A stretch of DNA of 47,296 nt from Gammaproteobacteria bacterium (GTDB lineage Bacteria > Pseudomonadota > Gammaproteobacteria > Steroidobacterales > PWYM01): positions 1 to 47,296 of the forward strand of contig PWZL01000095.1 in the NCBI GenBank assembly GCA_003567475.1, written 5' to 3'. Under the pieces are notes generated by a model that did no database searches, was not told the DNA's origin, and saw nothing but the letters and a program-made list of their open reading frames with translations. Both the position numbers and the translations under genes were made by a program. Shown one piece after another: positions 1-8,254 of the stretch; positions within the stretch are counted from its first letter, which is position 1, and each line of letters opens with the position of its first letter.

Positions 1-1224
1 ATGAGCGTGCGGCGAGCACTGGGCATCGGCCTGCTGGCACTGGTGGGCGTGCTGCTGGTCGTCGGCGGCGCGGCGTATCTGTCCGACCCGTGGTTCTGGA
101 AGCGCTACGCCACTTCGATGCAGGGTCTCGACCCGACAGCCGTCGACTGGCGTCAGCCCCAGGAGCCGGTGCCCGGCGGGACTGCCCGTCTGCGCGAGGA
201 CGTGGTCGACGGGATTGCGCCGGAGGCGTTGCGCGCCGCGGTGGCCTATGCCGAGGAGATGGACAGTTTCGCATTCCTGGTTTACCACCGGGGGGCGCTG
301 GTGGTGGAGCGGTACTGGGACGGACATGGCCCTGACAGCCGCTTCGATACCGCCTCGATGCACAAGGGCGTGATGGCCATGCTGCTGGGGTTGGCCATCG
401 AGGATGGTCATATCGAGAGTCTCGATGATCCGGTGGGAAGGTACATCGAGGAATGGGCGGCCGATGAACGCGGACGGATCACGCTACGCCAGCTCGCGAC
501 CATGTCCAGTGGCCTGCTGGTGGAAGCCTTCCGGCCTTCGCCGTTCTCCAAAGGCATGCGACTGGTGCTGGGCAGCGACGTCGAAGACATCACCCTGTCA
601 TTGCCCGCCGAGGGCCCGCCTGGCGAAGACTTCCAGTACCTGAATTTCAGCTCGCAGGCCCTGGGCATCGCCCTCGGCCGGGCCCTGGATGAACGCTATG
701 CGAGCTATCTTTCGCGGCGCCTGTGGCAACCCATGGGTGCGCCGGAGGCGGCGGTCTGGCTGGATCGCGAAGGCGGCCAGCCGCGGATGTTCTGCTGCCT
801 GCTGGCGAGCGCGCCGGCCTGGGTGCAGGTGGGCCGACTGCTGCTCGATGACGGGCGCCTGGAGGGTCGCCAGATCCTGCCCTCCGGCTGGGCCGCCGAG
901 ATGATGCGTCCCTCGGCAGCCAACCCCAATTACGGGTTGCAGCTCTGGCTGGGTGCCCCGCAGGATGGGGTGCGCCGCTACAACCGCCTGAGCACCCTGG
1001 AGGTGCCGCATGCCGAGCCCTTCCTCGCGCCTGACGTGGTCTTCTTCGACGGCGCCGGCGGCCAGCGGGTCTACATCGTGCCCAGTGAGGCGCTGGTGGT
1101 GGTCCGGATTGGCCGGGCGCGACTGGATTTCGATGATGCGATCATCCCGAACGCCCTGCTTCGGGGCATGCGCGGCTCGACAGGCGTCGAGGCGGCAGGC
1201 CTGACGGGCGAACCGCAACCCTAG
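1..1224 (+). CDS. Serine hydrolase, class C beta-lactamase-like family
   Basis: Penicillin-binding-protein/class C beta-lactamase fold hydrolase of about 407 residues. Residues 7-27 form a hydrophobic N-terminal segment (signal anchor or signal peptide), so the enzyme probably acts in the periplasm. The catalytic SxxK tetrad is seen as SMHK at residues 119-122, and the YxN motif as YLN at 213-215. A typical C-terminal strand (AGGQRVYIVPS) is present. The ATG is the first base of the window, so the true start could lie further upstream. The gene converges on the minus-strand gene at 1221-1916, and the two stop codons share bases in CTAG at 1221-1224. The substrate cannot be predicted. No link to photosynthesis is visible; it looks like a flanking gene. 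Confidence 0.8.
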   Translation: MSVRRALGIGLLALVGVLLVVGGAAYLSDPWFWKRYATSMQGLDPTAVDWRQPQEPVPGGTARLREDVVDGIAPEALRAAVAYAEEMDSFAFLVYHRGALVVERYWDGHGPDSRFDTASMHKGVMAMLLGLAIEDGHIESLDDPVGRYIEEWAADERGRITLRQLATMSSGLLVEAFRPSPFSKGMRLVLGSDVEDITLSLPAEGPPGEDFQYLNFSSQALGIALGRALDERYASYLSRRLWQPMGAPEAAVWLDREGGQPRMFCCLLASAPAWVQVGRLLLDDGRLEGRQILPSGWAAEMMRPSAANPNYGLQLWLGAPQDGVRRYNRLSTLEVPHAEPFLAPDVVFFDGAGGQRVYIVPSEALVVVRIGRARLDFDDAIIPNALLRGMRGSTGVEAAGLTGEPQP

Positions 1225-1916
1225 TCGGTCGCGTCCGCCCCCGGTGCCTCCTGTCCGCGGTGGACGGTGGCGAACACCTCCAGCGCGCGGCGCAGGGCAG
1301 CGGTGTTGGCGTCATCCGGGCCGCCCTTGAACAGCCAGCGTGGCTGGCCCGCAGCGTCGGCCAGTACCAGCGTCGGTTCATCGTCGAGCGTCAGTCCGGC
1401 TGCGGCCGCGAAGGCTGCCGAGTCGTCCACGAACAGCATCGCCGCGCGGTCGTTGGGCACGCGGTCGGCAAACGTCCGCCGCATGGCCCGGCGGATGGCG
1501 CCCCGAATGAACCGGGGCGGGGATTCGATCACCGGGAAGTGATAGATCGCCGCACCGGGCGGCAGGGGGGTCTCAGCCTCCAGCCAGGCCTGCCAGTCCA
1601 GCAGGACGCCCTGCTGGTATTCGCCGTTGGCGCGGCTCGTACTCATCGCCACGCCAAGGATCAGCGGGTTGCCTTGCAGGTCTGCTGGGAAGCTGAATGC
1701 CTCACCGTCCATGGTTTCCGCGGCTACGGTCTGGAACCGCCCTGTTGGCGCCGGCAGTTCCTCGGCGGCTTCCGTGGCGGCGGCAGGTCCGGTCACGCCG
1801 ATCAGGCCGAACACCACGATCGCCGCGAGGAGCAGGGTGGCGGTCCGTGTGCGCTCACAGGCTTGGGGCCGGGGGTGTGCGGCGTGCGACACGGGGCAAA
1901 ACGGGGCGCGAAACAT
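1221..1916 (-). CDS. Exported thioredoxin-like protein without CxxC
   Basis: Protein of 231 residues from the ATG at 1916. That start places a basic N-terminus (about residues 1-23) directly before a hydrophobic stretch (about 24-44) ending in an Ala-rich cleavage-like region, as in a signal peptide or anchor. The rest resembles a thioredoxin/peroxiredoxin-like fold: a beta strand reading LILGVAM, a surface helix, and a late strand with PTLVLADAAG followed by a Trp and a KGGP turn. No CxxC is present. The pattern of Arg-rich middle, 'LVLAD..GQPRW' and 'KGG' recalls the ATP10-like family, but that is a tentative comparison. It sits next to crtI, divergently transcribed, across a 206-bp intergenic region. 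A longer reading frame to 2078 exists, but it would run through the crtI promoter. Confidence 0.6.
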   Translation of the reverse strand: MFRAPFCPVSHAAHPRPQACERTRTATLLLAAIVVFGLIGVTGPAAATEAAEELPAPTGRFQTVAAETMDGEAFSFPADLQGNPLILGVAMSTSRANGEYQQGVLLDWQAWLEAETPLPPGAAIYHFPVIESPPRFIRGAIRRAMRRTFADRVPNDRAAMLFVDDSAAFAAAAGLTLDDEPTLVLADAAGQPRWLFKGGPDDANTAALRRALEVFATVHRGQEAPGADATD

Positions 1917-2021
1917 GGCTGGATTCCAGCGGCCGGCGACCCTGCCATGATCGCATGTCCTGCGTCCGCCGGGTCGATTGCCGGGCGCGGGCGGTTTCCG
2001 CGTCATGCCACCCAGGGCAGG

Positions 2022-2077
2022 TGACAATTCAAGTTGACACCCCGCGCGATCGTGACTACTGTCAACGCCGGCGAACA
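2022..2077 (+). promoter_or_regulatory. crtI promoter with two PpsR/CrtJ-type palindromes
   Basis: A perfect TGT-N12-ACA palindrome lies at 2060-2077 and a one-mismatch copy (TGA-N12-ACA) at 2022-2039, separated by 20 bp. A sigma70-like promoter fits between them: -35 TTGACA at 2034-2039, 17-bp spacer, -10-like TACTGT at 2057-2062. The ACA of the upstream palindrome is the end of the -35 box, and the downstream palindrome covers the -10. PpsR/CrtJ binding to TGT-N12-ACA and aerobic repression of crt and bch genes is established for Rhodobacter. Use here is inferred from ppsR being in the same cluster. Confidence 0.7.
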
Positions 2078-2122
2078 CAGCCCGTGGACGCCATCTGTCA
2101 CAGGGATTTCCCGGGAGCGATC

Positions 2123-3652
2123 TTGGCAGTTTCGATACGCGCCGAAACGGCGCCCGCGGTCGACGATACCCGACCGCACGCCGTGGTCATCGGCAGTGGA
2201 TTCGGTGGGCTGGCGGCGGCCGTCAGGCTCGGTGCCCGCGGCTACCGCGTCACCGTGCTGGAGAAACTCGATGCCCCGGGCGGCCGGGCGTACGTGTTCC
2301 GCCAGGATGGCTTCACCTTCGATGCCGGTCCGACCATCATCACCGCGCCGTTTCTGCTCGAGGAGCTCTGGGAGCTCTGCGGCCGGCGGCTGGCCGACGA
2401 TGTCGAGCTCAAGGCGATGGAGCCGTTCTACCGCATCCGCTTCCACGACGGTGAGCACTTCGACTGCGGCAGCGATCCCGAACTGGTGCGTGCCGAGGTG
2501 GCCCGGTTGTCGCCGGGCGACGTCGACGGCTATGAGCGCTTCATGCAGGCCAGCGAGCAGATCTTCCGCATCGGCTTCGAGGAGCTCGGTCACGTGCCTT
2601 TCGGCAGCTGGAAGGACATGCTGCGCGTCGCCCCCGACCTGTTGCGGCTGCAGAGTTTCCGCAGCGTCTACGGCATGGTGGCGAAGTACGTGCGCGATCC
2701 GCGCATCCGCCAGGTGCTGAGCTTCCACCCGCTGCTGGTCGGTGGCAACCCGTTCAGCACCACCTCCGTGTACTGCCTGATCTCCTTCCTCGAACGCCAC
2801 TGGGGGGTGCATTTCGCCATGGGCGGCACCGGCGCGCTGGTCACGGGCCTGGTGGACCTTATCGAAGGCCAGGGTAATCGTGTGCACTGCGATACCGAGG
2901 TGAAGGCCATCACGGTCGAGGGTCGCCGGGCGACCGGCGTCGAGCTGGCCGATGGCCAGCGCATCGCGGCCGATGTGGTGGTGTCGAATGCGGATTCCGC
3001 GGCCACGTATCGTGACCTTGTGCCAGCAGAGGTCCGCCGCCGCTGGACCGACCGCAAGCTCGAGCGCGCCACGTATTCGATGAGCCTGTGTGTGTGGTAT
3101 TTCGGCACCAACCGTCGCTATGACGACGTGCCGCACCACATGATCCTGATGGGTCCGCGCTATCGCGAGCTGCTCGAGGACATTTTCGAGCGCAAGGTGC
3201 TGGCCGATGATTTCAGCATGTATCTGCATCGGCCGACGGCCACCGACGCGTCACTGGCGCCGCCGGGCTGCGACGCGTTCTACGTGCTCTCGCCGGTGCC
3301 GCATCTCGGTGGCGAGACGGACTGGAACGTCCAGGGCGAACCCTTCCGCAAGGCCATGGAACGGGAGCTCGAGGCAACCGTGCTGCCCGGCCTGGGCGAG
3401 GCGGTGGTCAGCTCGCGCCTCATGACGCCGCTGGACTTCCGGGACCGGCTGAGTTCGGTGAACGGGGCGGCCTTCGGGCTCGCCCCGGTGCTGATGCAAA
3501 GTGCCTGGTTTCGCCCGCACAACCGCAGCGAGGAACTCGACCGCCTGTACCTGGTCGGCGCCGGCACCCATCCCGGCGCCGGTTTGCCGGGGGTGATTTC
3601 CTCAGCGCGCGTGCTTGACACTCTGGTGCCCGATGCAGCGGCGTTGGCCTGA
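2123..3652 (+). CDS. crtI: Phytoene desaturase
   Basis: CrtI introduces double bonds into phytoene to give neurosporene or lycopene for the spirilloxanthin series; it is an FAD-dependent, membrane-associated enzyme. The 509-residue protein has the Rossmann FAD motif GSGFGG at residues 24-29, the PGGRA block soon after, and the C-terminal GAGTHPGAGLPGV signature of carotenoid desaturases. Length matches the family (about 490-520). The TTG start at 2123 is chosen because GGGAG at 2113-2117 lies 5 nt upstream and homology begins soon after; no ATG or GTG fits better. The 3' end overlaps crtB by 20 bp, implying translational coupling. Expression is probably PpsR-controlled through the palindromes at 2022-2077. 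The number of desaturation steps cannot be read from sequence. Confidence 0.95.
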   Translation: MAVSIRAETAPAVDDTRPHAVVIGSGFGGLAAAVRLGARGYRVTVLEKLDAPGGRAYVFRQDGFTFDAGPTIITAPFLLEELWELCGRRLADDVELKAMEPFYRIRFHDGEHFDCGSDPELVRAEVARLSPGDVDGYERFMQASEQIFRIGFEELGHVPFGSWKDMLRVAPDLLRLQSFRSVYGMVAKYVRDPRIRQVLSFHPLLVGGNPFSTTSVYCLISFLERHWGVHFAMGGTGALVTGLVDLIEGQGNRVHCDTEVKAITVEGRRATGVELADGQRIAADVVVSNADSAATYRDLVPAEVRRRWTDRKLERATYSMSLCVWYFGTNRRYDDVPHHMILMGPRYRELLEDIFERKVLADDFSMYLHRPTATDASLAPPGCDAFYVLSPVPHLGGETDWNVQGEPFRKAMERELEATVLPGLGEAVVSSRLMTPLDFRDRLSSVNGAAFGLAPVLMQSAWFRPHNRSEELDRLYLVGAGTHPGAGLPGVISSARVLDTLVPDAAALA

Positions 3653-4742
3653 CTTCGAGCACGCGGCGCCGGCCGATCACGCCGCGTGCCGGGCGCTGCT
3701 GTGCGATGGCTCGCGGTCGTTTTTCGCCGCGTCGATGTTCCTGCCGCAGCACACCCGTGATGCTGCCACCGCACTTTACGGCTTCTGTCGGATGGCTGAT
3801 GACGCCATCGATCTCAGCGATGACCGCGAGCGCGCGATGGCCGAACTCTACGCGCGTCTCGATGGAATTTACGCGGGTGCCCCTCAGCCCATTGCCGTTG
3901 ACCGGGCCTTTGCCGACGTGGTCGAACGTTATGCCATTCCCCGCGATCTTCCTGCCGCGCTGCTGGAGGGTTTCGCCTGGGATACGGAAGTTCGGAATTA
4001 CTCCACCATCGGCGGGCTGGAGGCCTACGCGGTGCGCGTGGCGGGGACTGTCGGGGTGATGATGTCGCTGCTCATGGGCGTGCGCTGCGAGAGCGCGCTC
4101 GCGCGGGCCTGCGACCTCGGGGTGGCCATGCAGCTGACCAATATCGCGCGCGATGTCGGCGAGGATGCGCGGGCGGGGCGGCTGTACCTGCCGCTGGAGT
4201 GGCTGCAGGAGGCGGGCGTGGATCCCGAGGCCTTTCTGGCCGCGCCGGCCCACGGTCCCGAACTCGCCTCGGTGATCGCACGCCTGCTCGATGACGCCGA
4301 TCAGCTTTACCGCCGTGCGGAAGCAGGCATTGAATCGCTGCCCCGGCGTTGTCGCCCCGGTATTCGTGCGGCACGCTGGTTGTATGCCGAGATCGGACGC
4401 GAGCTCGAACGTCGTGGTCTGGATTCGGTCAATGGCCGGGCAGTGGTGCCGGGCTGGCGCAAGGGTCAGGTGCTGCTGCGGGTGCTGGCCAGCGGGGAGA
4501 CCTGTGAGGACATGTTGGCCGAGGCGCCGGTCCCCTCGGCAACCTTTCTGGTGGAGGCGGCGGTGGCAGCAGGTCTGGCCGAGCCCGAGGCCGCCCAGGT
4601 GCCCGCTGGACGTGTCGAGGAGCGTATCAACTGGCTGATCGAGCTGTTCCAGCGCGTGGATGAGCGTCAGCGCCTGCGGGCTGCGGATGCGGGGGAACCG
4701 GAGGGTGCCCGCGCGCTGCAGCTGCAGGGCGAGACCCGTTGA
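3633..4742 (+). CDS. crtB: 15-cis-phytoene synthase
   Basis: CrtB condenses two geranylgeranyl diphosphates to 15-cis-phytoene, the first committed carotenoid step. The 369-residue protein has both Mg2+-diphosphate binding aspartate motifs: DDAID around residues 56-60 and RDVGED around 173-178, preceded by QLTNIA, as in squalene/phytoene synthases. The ATG at 3633 lies inside crtI (20-bp overlap). A TTG in the same frame at 3615 would add six residues. The protein is somewhat longer than usual because of a C-terminal tail after the trans-prenyl fold. It is second in the crtI-crtB operon; its last bases overlap a small membrane ORF in a TTGA arrangement. Confidence 0.95.
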   Translation: MQRRWPDFEHAAPADHAACRALLCDGSRSFFAASMFLPQHTRDAATALYGFCRMADDAIDLSDDRERAMAELYARLDGIYAGAPQPIAVDRAFADVVERYAIPRDLPAALLEGFAWDTEVRNYSTIGGLEAYAVRVAGTVGVMMSLLMGVRCESALARACDLGVAMQLTNIARDVGEDARAGRLYLPLEWLQEAGVDPEAFLAAPAHGPELASVIARLLDDADQLYRRAEAGIESLPRRCRPGIRAARWLYAEIGRELERRGLDSVNGRAVVPGWRKGQVLLRVLASGETCEDMLAEAPVPSATFLVEAAVAAGLAEPEAAQVPAGRVEERINWLIELFQRVDERQRLRAADAGEPEGARALQLQGETR

Positions 4743-4936
4743 GCACCTCCACCCTCATCATTGTCGAACTGCTGTTGATCGTCGGCATCGTGTTCGGCCT
4801 GGCTGCGCGCGAACTCATCTCACTGCGCCGTGAACGGCAGCGCGACGAGCAGCGTCGCTCAGCGCCGACGGGCGCGTCTGGGCATGCGAAAGGGCAGCAT
4901 GAACTGCACCACCGGGGAGCGAAACCGCTGGAGTGA
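4739..4936 (+). CDS. Small single-pass membrane protein downstream of crtB
   Basis: Putative 65-residue protein. Residues 5-24 are strongly hydrophobic (one membrane segment) and are followed by a highly charged stretch (ELISLRRERQRDEQRR), as in small cytochrome-assembly or scaffold-like membrane proteins. The TTG start overlaps the crtB stop by 4 bp (TTGA), which supports translational coupling. The last 78 bp overlap the 3' end of convergent crtC on the other strand, so the distal third may reflect crtC coding constraints. No family is recognised. It could be a carotenoid-enzyme membrane anchor, but that is speculation. It could also be a chance reading frame. Confidence 0.5.
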   Translation: MSTSTLIIVELLLIVGIVFGLAARELISLRRERQRDEQRRSAPTGASGHAKGQHELHHRGAKPLE

Positions 4937-5938
4937 CAGGCTCTCGTGTATCGCCGTGACCTCTTCGCCGAGCAGTCGGGTCGACAGCAGCGAGCGCGCG
5001 TAGAACGGGGTGTCTTCCAGCGTCTCGATCACCTTCGCACGCCCGTGTTCCGCCCGCGTCTGCCGCTGGACCCGCCAGCCGCTGCCCGGGAGCTGGACCC
5101 GTTCAGGCGCCACGAACGTCTGCGTGCGGCCCTCTGGGTCGAAATGCAAGGCCAGCAGGCGTTCGTCCCGCGCCGCGCGCCCGCGCGCTTCGTACAGCAC
5201 GGCGGTAGAGCCGTCGGCCAGCGTGGCGCGTGACCAGTCCCAGTCGCGGAACCCGGCCTCCAGTGGCTCGGTGCCAAAGTTGCTGTCGAAATACCCGTGA
5301 CCCTGCCAGCGCAGACGGGGGTGCTCGAGCTCGACCGCCAGCGCGGCGCACGGTGCGAAAGGTTGCCAGTCATGGCGGCCGTCCGGGTCGAGCGCAAACC
5401 GCCGGCCCGGCAGCGCCGTGGGCGTCAGGCACAGCTCGCCGCGCACGCGCCTGGGGAGGGGCGCTGCGATCTCATCGAACACCACGCGCAGCCGTCCGTC
5501 TTCCCAGCGCACACTGCTCGGGCCGATGTCCAGGCGCGTCGGTCGACGTCGCAGGTCCTCGCGACCGCGCTCGGTCATGGTCCAGCGATTGGCACCACGG
5601 CCGTAGAGCGCGACATTCAGGGCGCAGTAATGCTGCGGGTCTGCCGGGGTGCGGCGGCCGCGCGCCCATTTGTAGTACGGCGAGAACACGCTGCCGACAA
5701 AGGCAATGATGGTGATGCCCTGGGCGCCATCGTCGCTGACCCCGTCGACATACCACCAGCCATAGCCGCCGGTGTTTACTTCCCGAGTGAAGTCAGGTCG
5801 CCCAGCAGCGTTCTCGCCGCCAGGCGGCCCGAAAGCGCCGCCATCGGGACCCCGGGGCCTGGATGGACGCTGCCCCCCGCGAGGTAGAGCCCCGGCAGGC
5901 GGGTCCGCGTCCCCGGGCGGCTGAACGACGCCTGCCAT
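4859..5938 (-). CDS. crtC: Acyclic carotenoid 1,2-hydratase (hydroxyneurosporene synthase)
   Basis: CrtC adds water to the 1,2 double bond of acyclic carotenoids (neurosporene or lycopene), the step before CrtD and CrtF. Family hallmarks are GGYGWWYVDGVSDDG, IIAFVGSVFSPYY and HGYFDSNFGTEPLE, and the C-terminus matches the family. The start is uncertain. The only canonical in-frame start upstream of the conserved region is the ATG at 5938, inside crtD (163-bp overlap), giving 359 residues whose first ~45 look like a shadow of crtD. No ATG, GTG or TTG occurs between 5938 and the conserved core near 5800. The short Rhodobacter-type protein would begin around IIAFVG, where only ATC/ATT codons occur. 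It is the second gene of crtD-crtC and converges with the crtB operon. Confidence 0.85.
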   Translation of the reverse strand: MAGVVQPPGDADPPAGALPRGGQRPSRPRGPDGGAFGPPGGENAAGRPDFTREVNTGGYGWWYVDGVSDDGAQGITIIAFVGSVFSPYYKWARGRRTPADPQHYCALNVALYGRGANRWTMTERGREDLRRRPTRLDIGPSSVRWEDGRLRVVFDEIAAPLPRRVRGELCLTPTALPGRRFALDPDGRHDWQPFAPCAALAVELEHPRLRWQGHGYFDSNFGTEPLEAGFRDWDWSRATLADGSTAVLYEARGRAARDERLLALHFDPEGRTQTFVAPERVQLPGSGWRVQRQTRAEHGRAKVIETLEDTPFYARSLLSTRLLGEEVTAIHESLSLQRFRSPVVQFMLPFRMPRRARRR

Positions 5939-7311
5939 CCATGTGAGGCCTGGCCATACAGTGCGCCCCCGGTGCCCGGAAACAGCCGGTGCCAATCCCG
6001 TGGAGTCGTGCGCTGACATTGCGGCGGCGCGAACGTCAGCGTCAGTCCACAGCGCTCCAGCAGTCGGAAAGTCTCGGTCTCGCATCGCTCGATCTCCGCA
6101 GGGTCGAGTGGGTCAGGGGCGTGATCGCCGACTGCCGGGGCATTCACCAGGCAGAGCAGCCGCTCCATGCCGGCCGGCATCCCAGCCTGTGCAGCGCCCC
6201 GGTCCTGGGCGCAGACGTAAACCGTCGGGCGACGTGGTAGCCGACCGCGATCGAAGATATCGGTGAATTCGCCGGCGTAATCGTCGGAGAAGAAGACATT
6301 GTGGTGACTGAGCCCGAAGCCGACCGGGCGGGCCACCAGGTTCCAGGTCAGCGCCGAGAGTGAGCGCGTGGGGCGGCGCGGCGTACGACGTGTCGCCTGC
6401 CGCCCGGCCTGTCCGAGCAGACCCTGGGACAGGGCCGTCGCATCGCCGTTGAACACGACGGCGGCGGCTTCCAGGACGTCGCCGTCAGCCAGCCGCACGC
6501 CGGTGATCCGCCCGCCGCGCTGCTCCAGCTGCTGCACCTCGCAGCCATAACGCAGGCGCACGCCGCGGGCCTCGGCCAGAGATGCCAGCGCCCGGGCCAG
6601 CGCGTGCATGCCGCCACGCAGTCGCCAGACCCCCTCAAGTTCGACATGCGCAATCAGCATCAGGGTGGCGGGCGCTGCGAATGGCGAGGAGCCGCAGTAG
6701 GTGGCATAGCGTCCGAACAGCTGGCGCAGACGTGCGTCGTGGAAGTGCTCGCCGAGCGCGCCCCACAGCGTGCCGAAAGGTGAGATCCGCAGCATGTCGG
6801 GCAGGCCACGCAGGCCGGCGCGACCGACCAGGCTCAGCGGATTCGGTCGGGATGCCCGGATGAAAGTGTCGCGCAGGGCCTGGTAGGTTCGCTGCGCGCG
6901 GGTGCAGAACGCCTCGTAGCGCCGTGCTTCGGCGGCGCCGGCGAACTCGCCGATCGCGGCGAGATTGCGGGCGTGCTCGGCATGCAGGTCCAGCTGCCCA
7001 CCGCTCAGCCACGCATGACGGGCGAGGATCGATGCGGGTTCGAGTGCAATGGTGTCTTCCAGTGTGGTGCCCGCGACCGCGCAGAGTTCGTCGAATACCC
7101 AGCGCATGGTCAGCACGGTGGGTCCGGCGTCGATGGCCTGTCCGCCGACGGCCACCTGGCGCATCTTTCCGCCCGGGGTATCCTGGCGTTCGAGAAGTTC
7201 GACGGCGACGCCTCTGGCGGCCAGCTCGATCGCGGCAGCGAGCCCACCGATGCCGGCACCGACGATGATGACCGGCGACTCGGGCACGCGCGGTTTCCTT
7301 CTTTGACTCAC
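5776..7311 (-). CDS. crtD: Hydroxyneurosporene/methoxyneurosporene desaturase
   Basis: CrtD makes the 3,4 double bond in 1-hydroxy (or methoxy) acyclic carotenoids. The 511-residue protein is a CrtI-family FAD enzyme: Rossmann motif GAGIGG at residues 18-23, PGGKM at the second block, and a C-terminal YLAGGSVHPGPGVPM signature, which is typical of CrtD. The GTG start at 7311 has AAGG a few bases upstream. It is transcribed away from crtE from a shared 73-bp intergenic region carrying two PpsR-type palindromes; TAGAAT (minus strand, plus-strand positions 7327-7332) is a good -10 candidate inside the first palindrome. crtC follows and overlaps its 3' end. Confidence 0.93.
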   Translation of the reverse strand: MSQRRKPRVPESPVIIVGAGIGGLAAAIELAARGVAVELLERQDTPGGKMRQVAVGGQAIDAGPTVLTMRWVFDELCAVAGTTLEDTIALEPASILARHAWLSGGQLDLHAEHARNLAAIGEFAGAAEARRYEAFCTRAQRTYQALRDTFIRASRPNPLSLVGRAGLRGLPDMLRISPFGTLWGALGEHFHDARLRQLFGRYATYCGSSPFAAPATLMLIAHVELEGVWRLRGGMHALARALASLAEARGVRLRYGCEVQQLEQRGGRITGVRLADGDVLEAAAVVFNGDATALSQGLLGQAGRQATRRTPRRPTRSLSALTWNLVARPVGFGLSHHNVFFSDDYAGEFTDIFDRGRLPRRPTVYVCAQDRGAAQAGMPAGMERLLCLVNAPAVGDHAPDPLDPAEIERCETETFRLLERCGLTLTFAPPQCQRTTPRDWHRLFPGTGGALYGQASHGWQASFSRPGTRTRLPGLYLAGGSVHPGPGVPMAALSGRLAARTLLGDLTSLGK

Positions 7312-7321
7312 TCTGACCTTG

Positions 7322-7365
7322 TGTCTATTCTACATGACACACGCCAATGATCACGTCACGTGACA
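7322..7365. promoter_or_regulatory. Paired PpsR/CrtJ palindromes between crtD and crtE
   Basis: Perfect TGT-N12-ACA at 7322-7339 (inside the longer dyad TGTGTC-N10-GACACA at 7320-7341) and TGA-N12-ACA at 7348-7365, with exactly 8 bp between them. Two palindromes 8 bp apart is the arrangement known for cooperative PpsR/CrtJ binding at bchC-type promoters. The pair sits midway between the divergent crtD and crtE starts, so it could repress both. Confidence 0.8.
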
Positions 7366-7384
7366 AGCTCGGGGAGATTGCCTG

Positions 7385-8254
7385 ATGGACGCCGCGATGC
7401 GCATTGAAAACGCCCTGAGGGCCACGCTTGACCACGCGTCGTCGACCGGGGGACCGCCGCGGCTGGCCGAGGCCCTGGAATACGCGGTGTTTCCCGGCGG
7501 CGCGCGGGTCAGGCCGCGTCTGACGCTGGCCGTGGCGGGCGCCTGCGGCGCGGGGGATGCCCCGCTGGTCGATGCCGCGGCCGCGGCGATCGAACTGCTG
7601 CACTGTGCTTCGCTGGTGCACGACGATCTGCCCTGTTTCGATGATGCGACCATGCGCCGGGGCAAGCCTGCGCTGCACGCGGCCTACGGGCAGCGCCTCG
7701 CGGTGCTCGCCGGTGATGCGCTGATCGTGCTGGCGTTCGAGACGCTGGGGCGCGCCGCACAGGCGGATCCCGCCAGGCTCGTGCCGGTGCTGATGACCGT
7801 CGCGGGCGGCGTGGGCGCACCCCACGGCATCGTGGCCGGCCAGGCGTGGGAATGCGAGCCCAGTGTGGTGCTCAGCCAGTACCAGCAGGCAAAAACCGGC
7901 GCGCTGTTCGCCGCGGCCACCATGGCCGGGGCGGCGGCGGCCGGTGTCGATTCGGCGCCCTGGGGCGCGCTCGGTGAACGGCTCGGGGAAGCCTACCAGG
8001 TGGCCGATGATCTCCGCGATGTGGTGGCGCAGGCCGAGGACCTCGGCAAGCCGGTCGGGCGCGACGTCGCTCTCGATCGTCCGAGCGCGGCGCGCGAGCT
8101 CGGGGTCGACGGTGCGGTTGTGCGGCTGCGTGAGCTGGTCGACGGGGCCCTTGCCGCCATTCCGGAATGCCCCGGTCGCGAGGACCTCGCGACGCTGTTG
8201 CGCACCCAGGCGGCGAGTTTCCTGCCGAAGGAGCTGGCGCAGCAGGCCGCGTGA
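7385..8254 (+). CDS. crtE: Geranylgeranyl diphosphate synthase
   Basis: CrtE extends farnesyl diphosphate to GGPP, precursor of both the carotenoid and the bacteriochlorophyll tail. The 289-residue all-helical prenyltransferase shows the first Asp-rich motif DDLPCFDD at residues 80-87 and the second, DDLRD, at 208-212, with GGARVRP near residue 38. GGGGAG at 7371-7376 is 8 nt before the ATG. It heads the crtE-crtF operon, divergent from crtD under the paired PpsR sites. The stop overlaps the crtF GTG (GTGA). Confidence 0.94.
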   Translation: MDAAMRIENALRATLDHASSTGGPPRLAEALEYAVFPGGARVRPRLTLAVAGACGAGDAPLVDAAAAAIELLHCASLVHDDLPCFDDATMRRGKPALHAAYGQRLAVLAGDALIVLAFETLGRAAQADPARLVPVLMTVAGGVGAPHGIVAGQAWECEPSVVLSQYQQAKTGALFAAATMAGAAAAGVDSAPWGALGERLGEAYQVADDLRDVVAQAEDLGKPVGRDVALDRPSAARELGVDGAVVRLRELVDGALAAIPECPGREDLATLLRTQAASFLPKELAQQAA

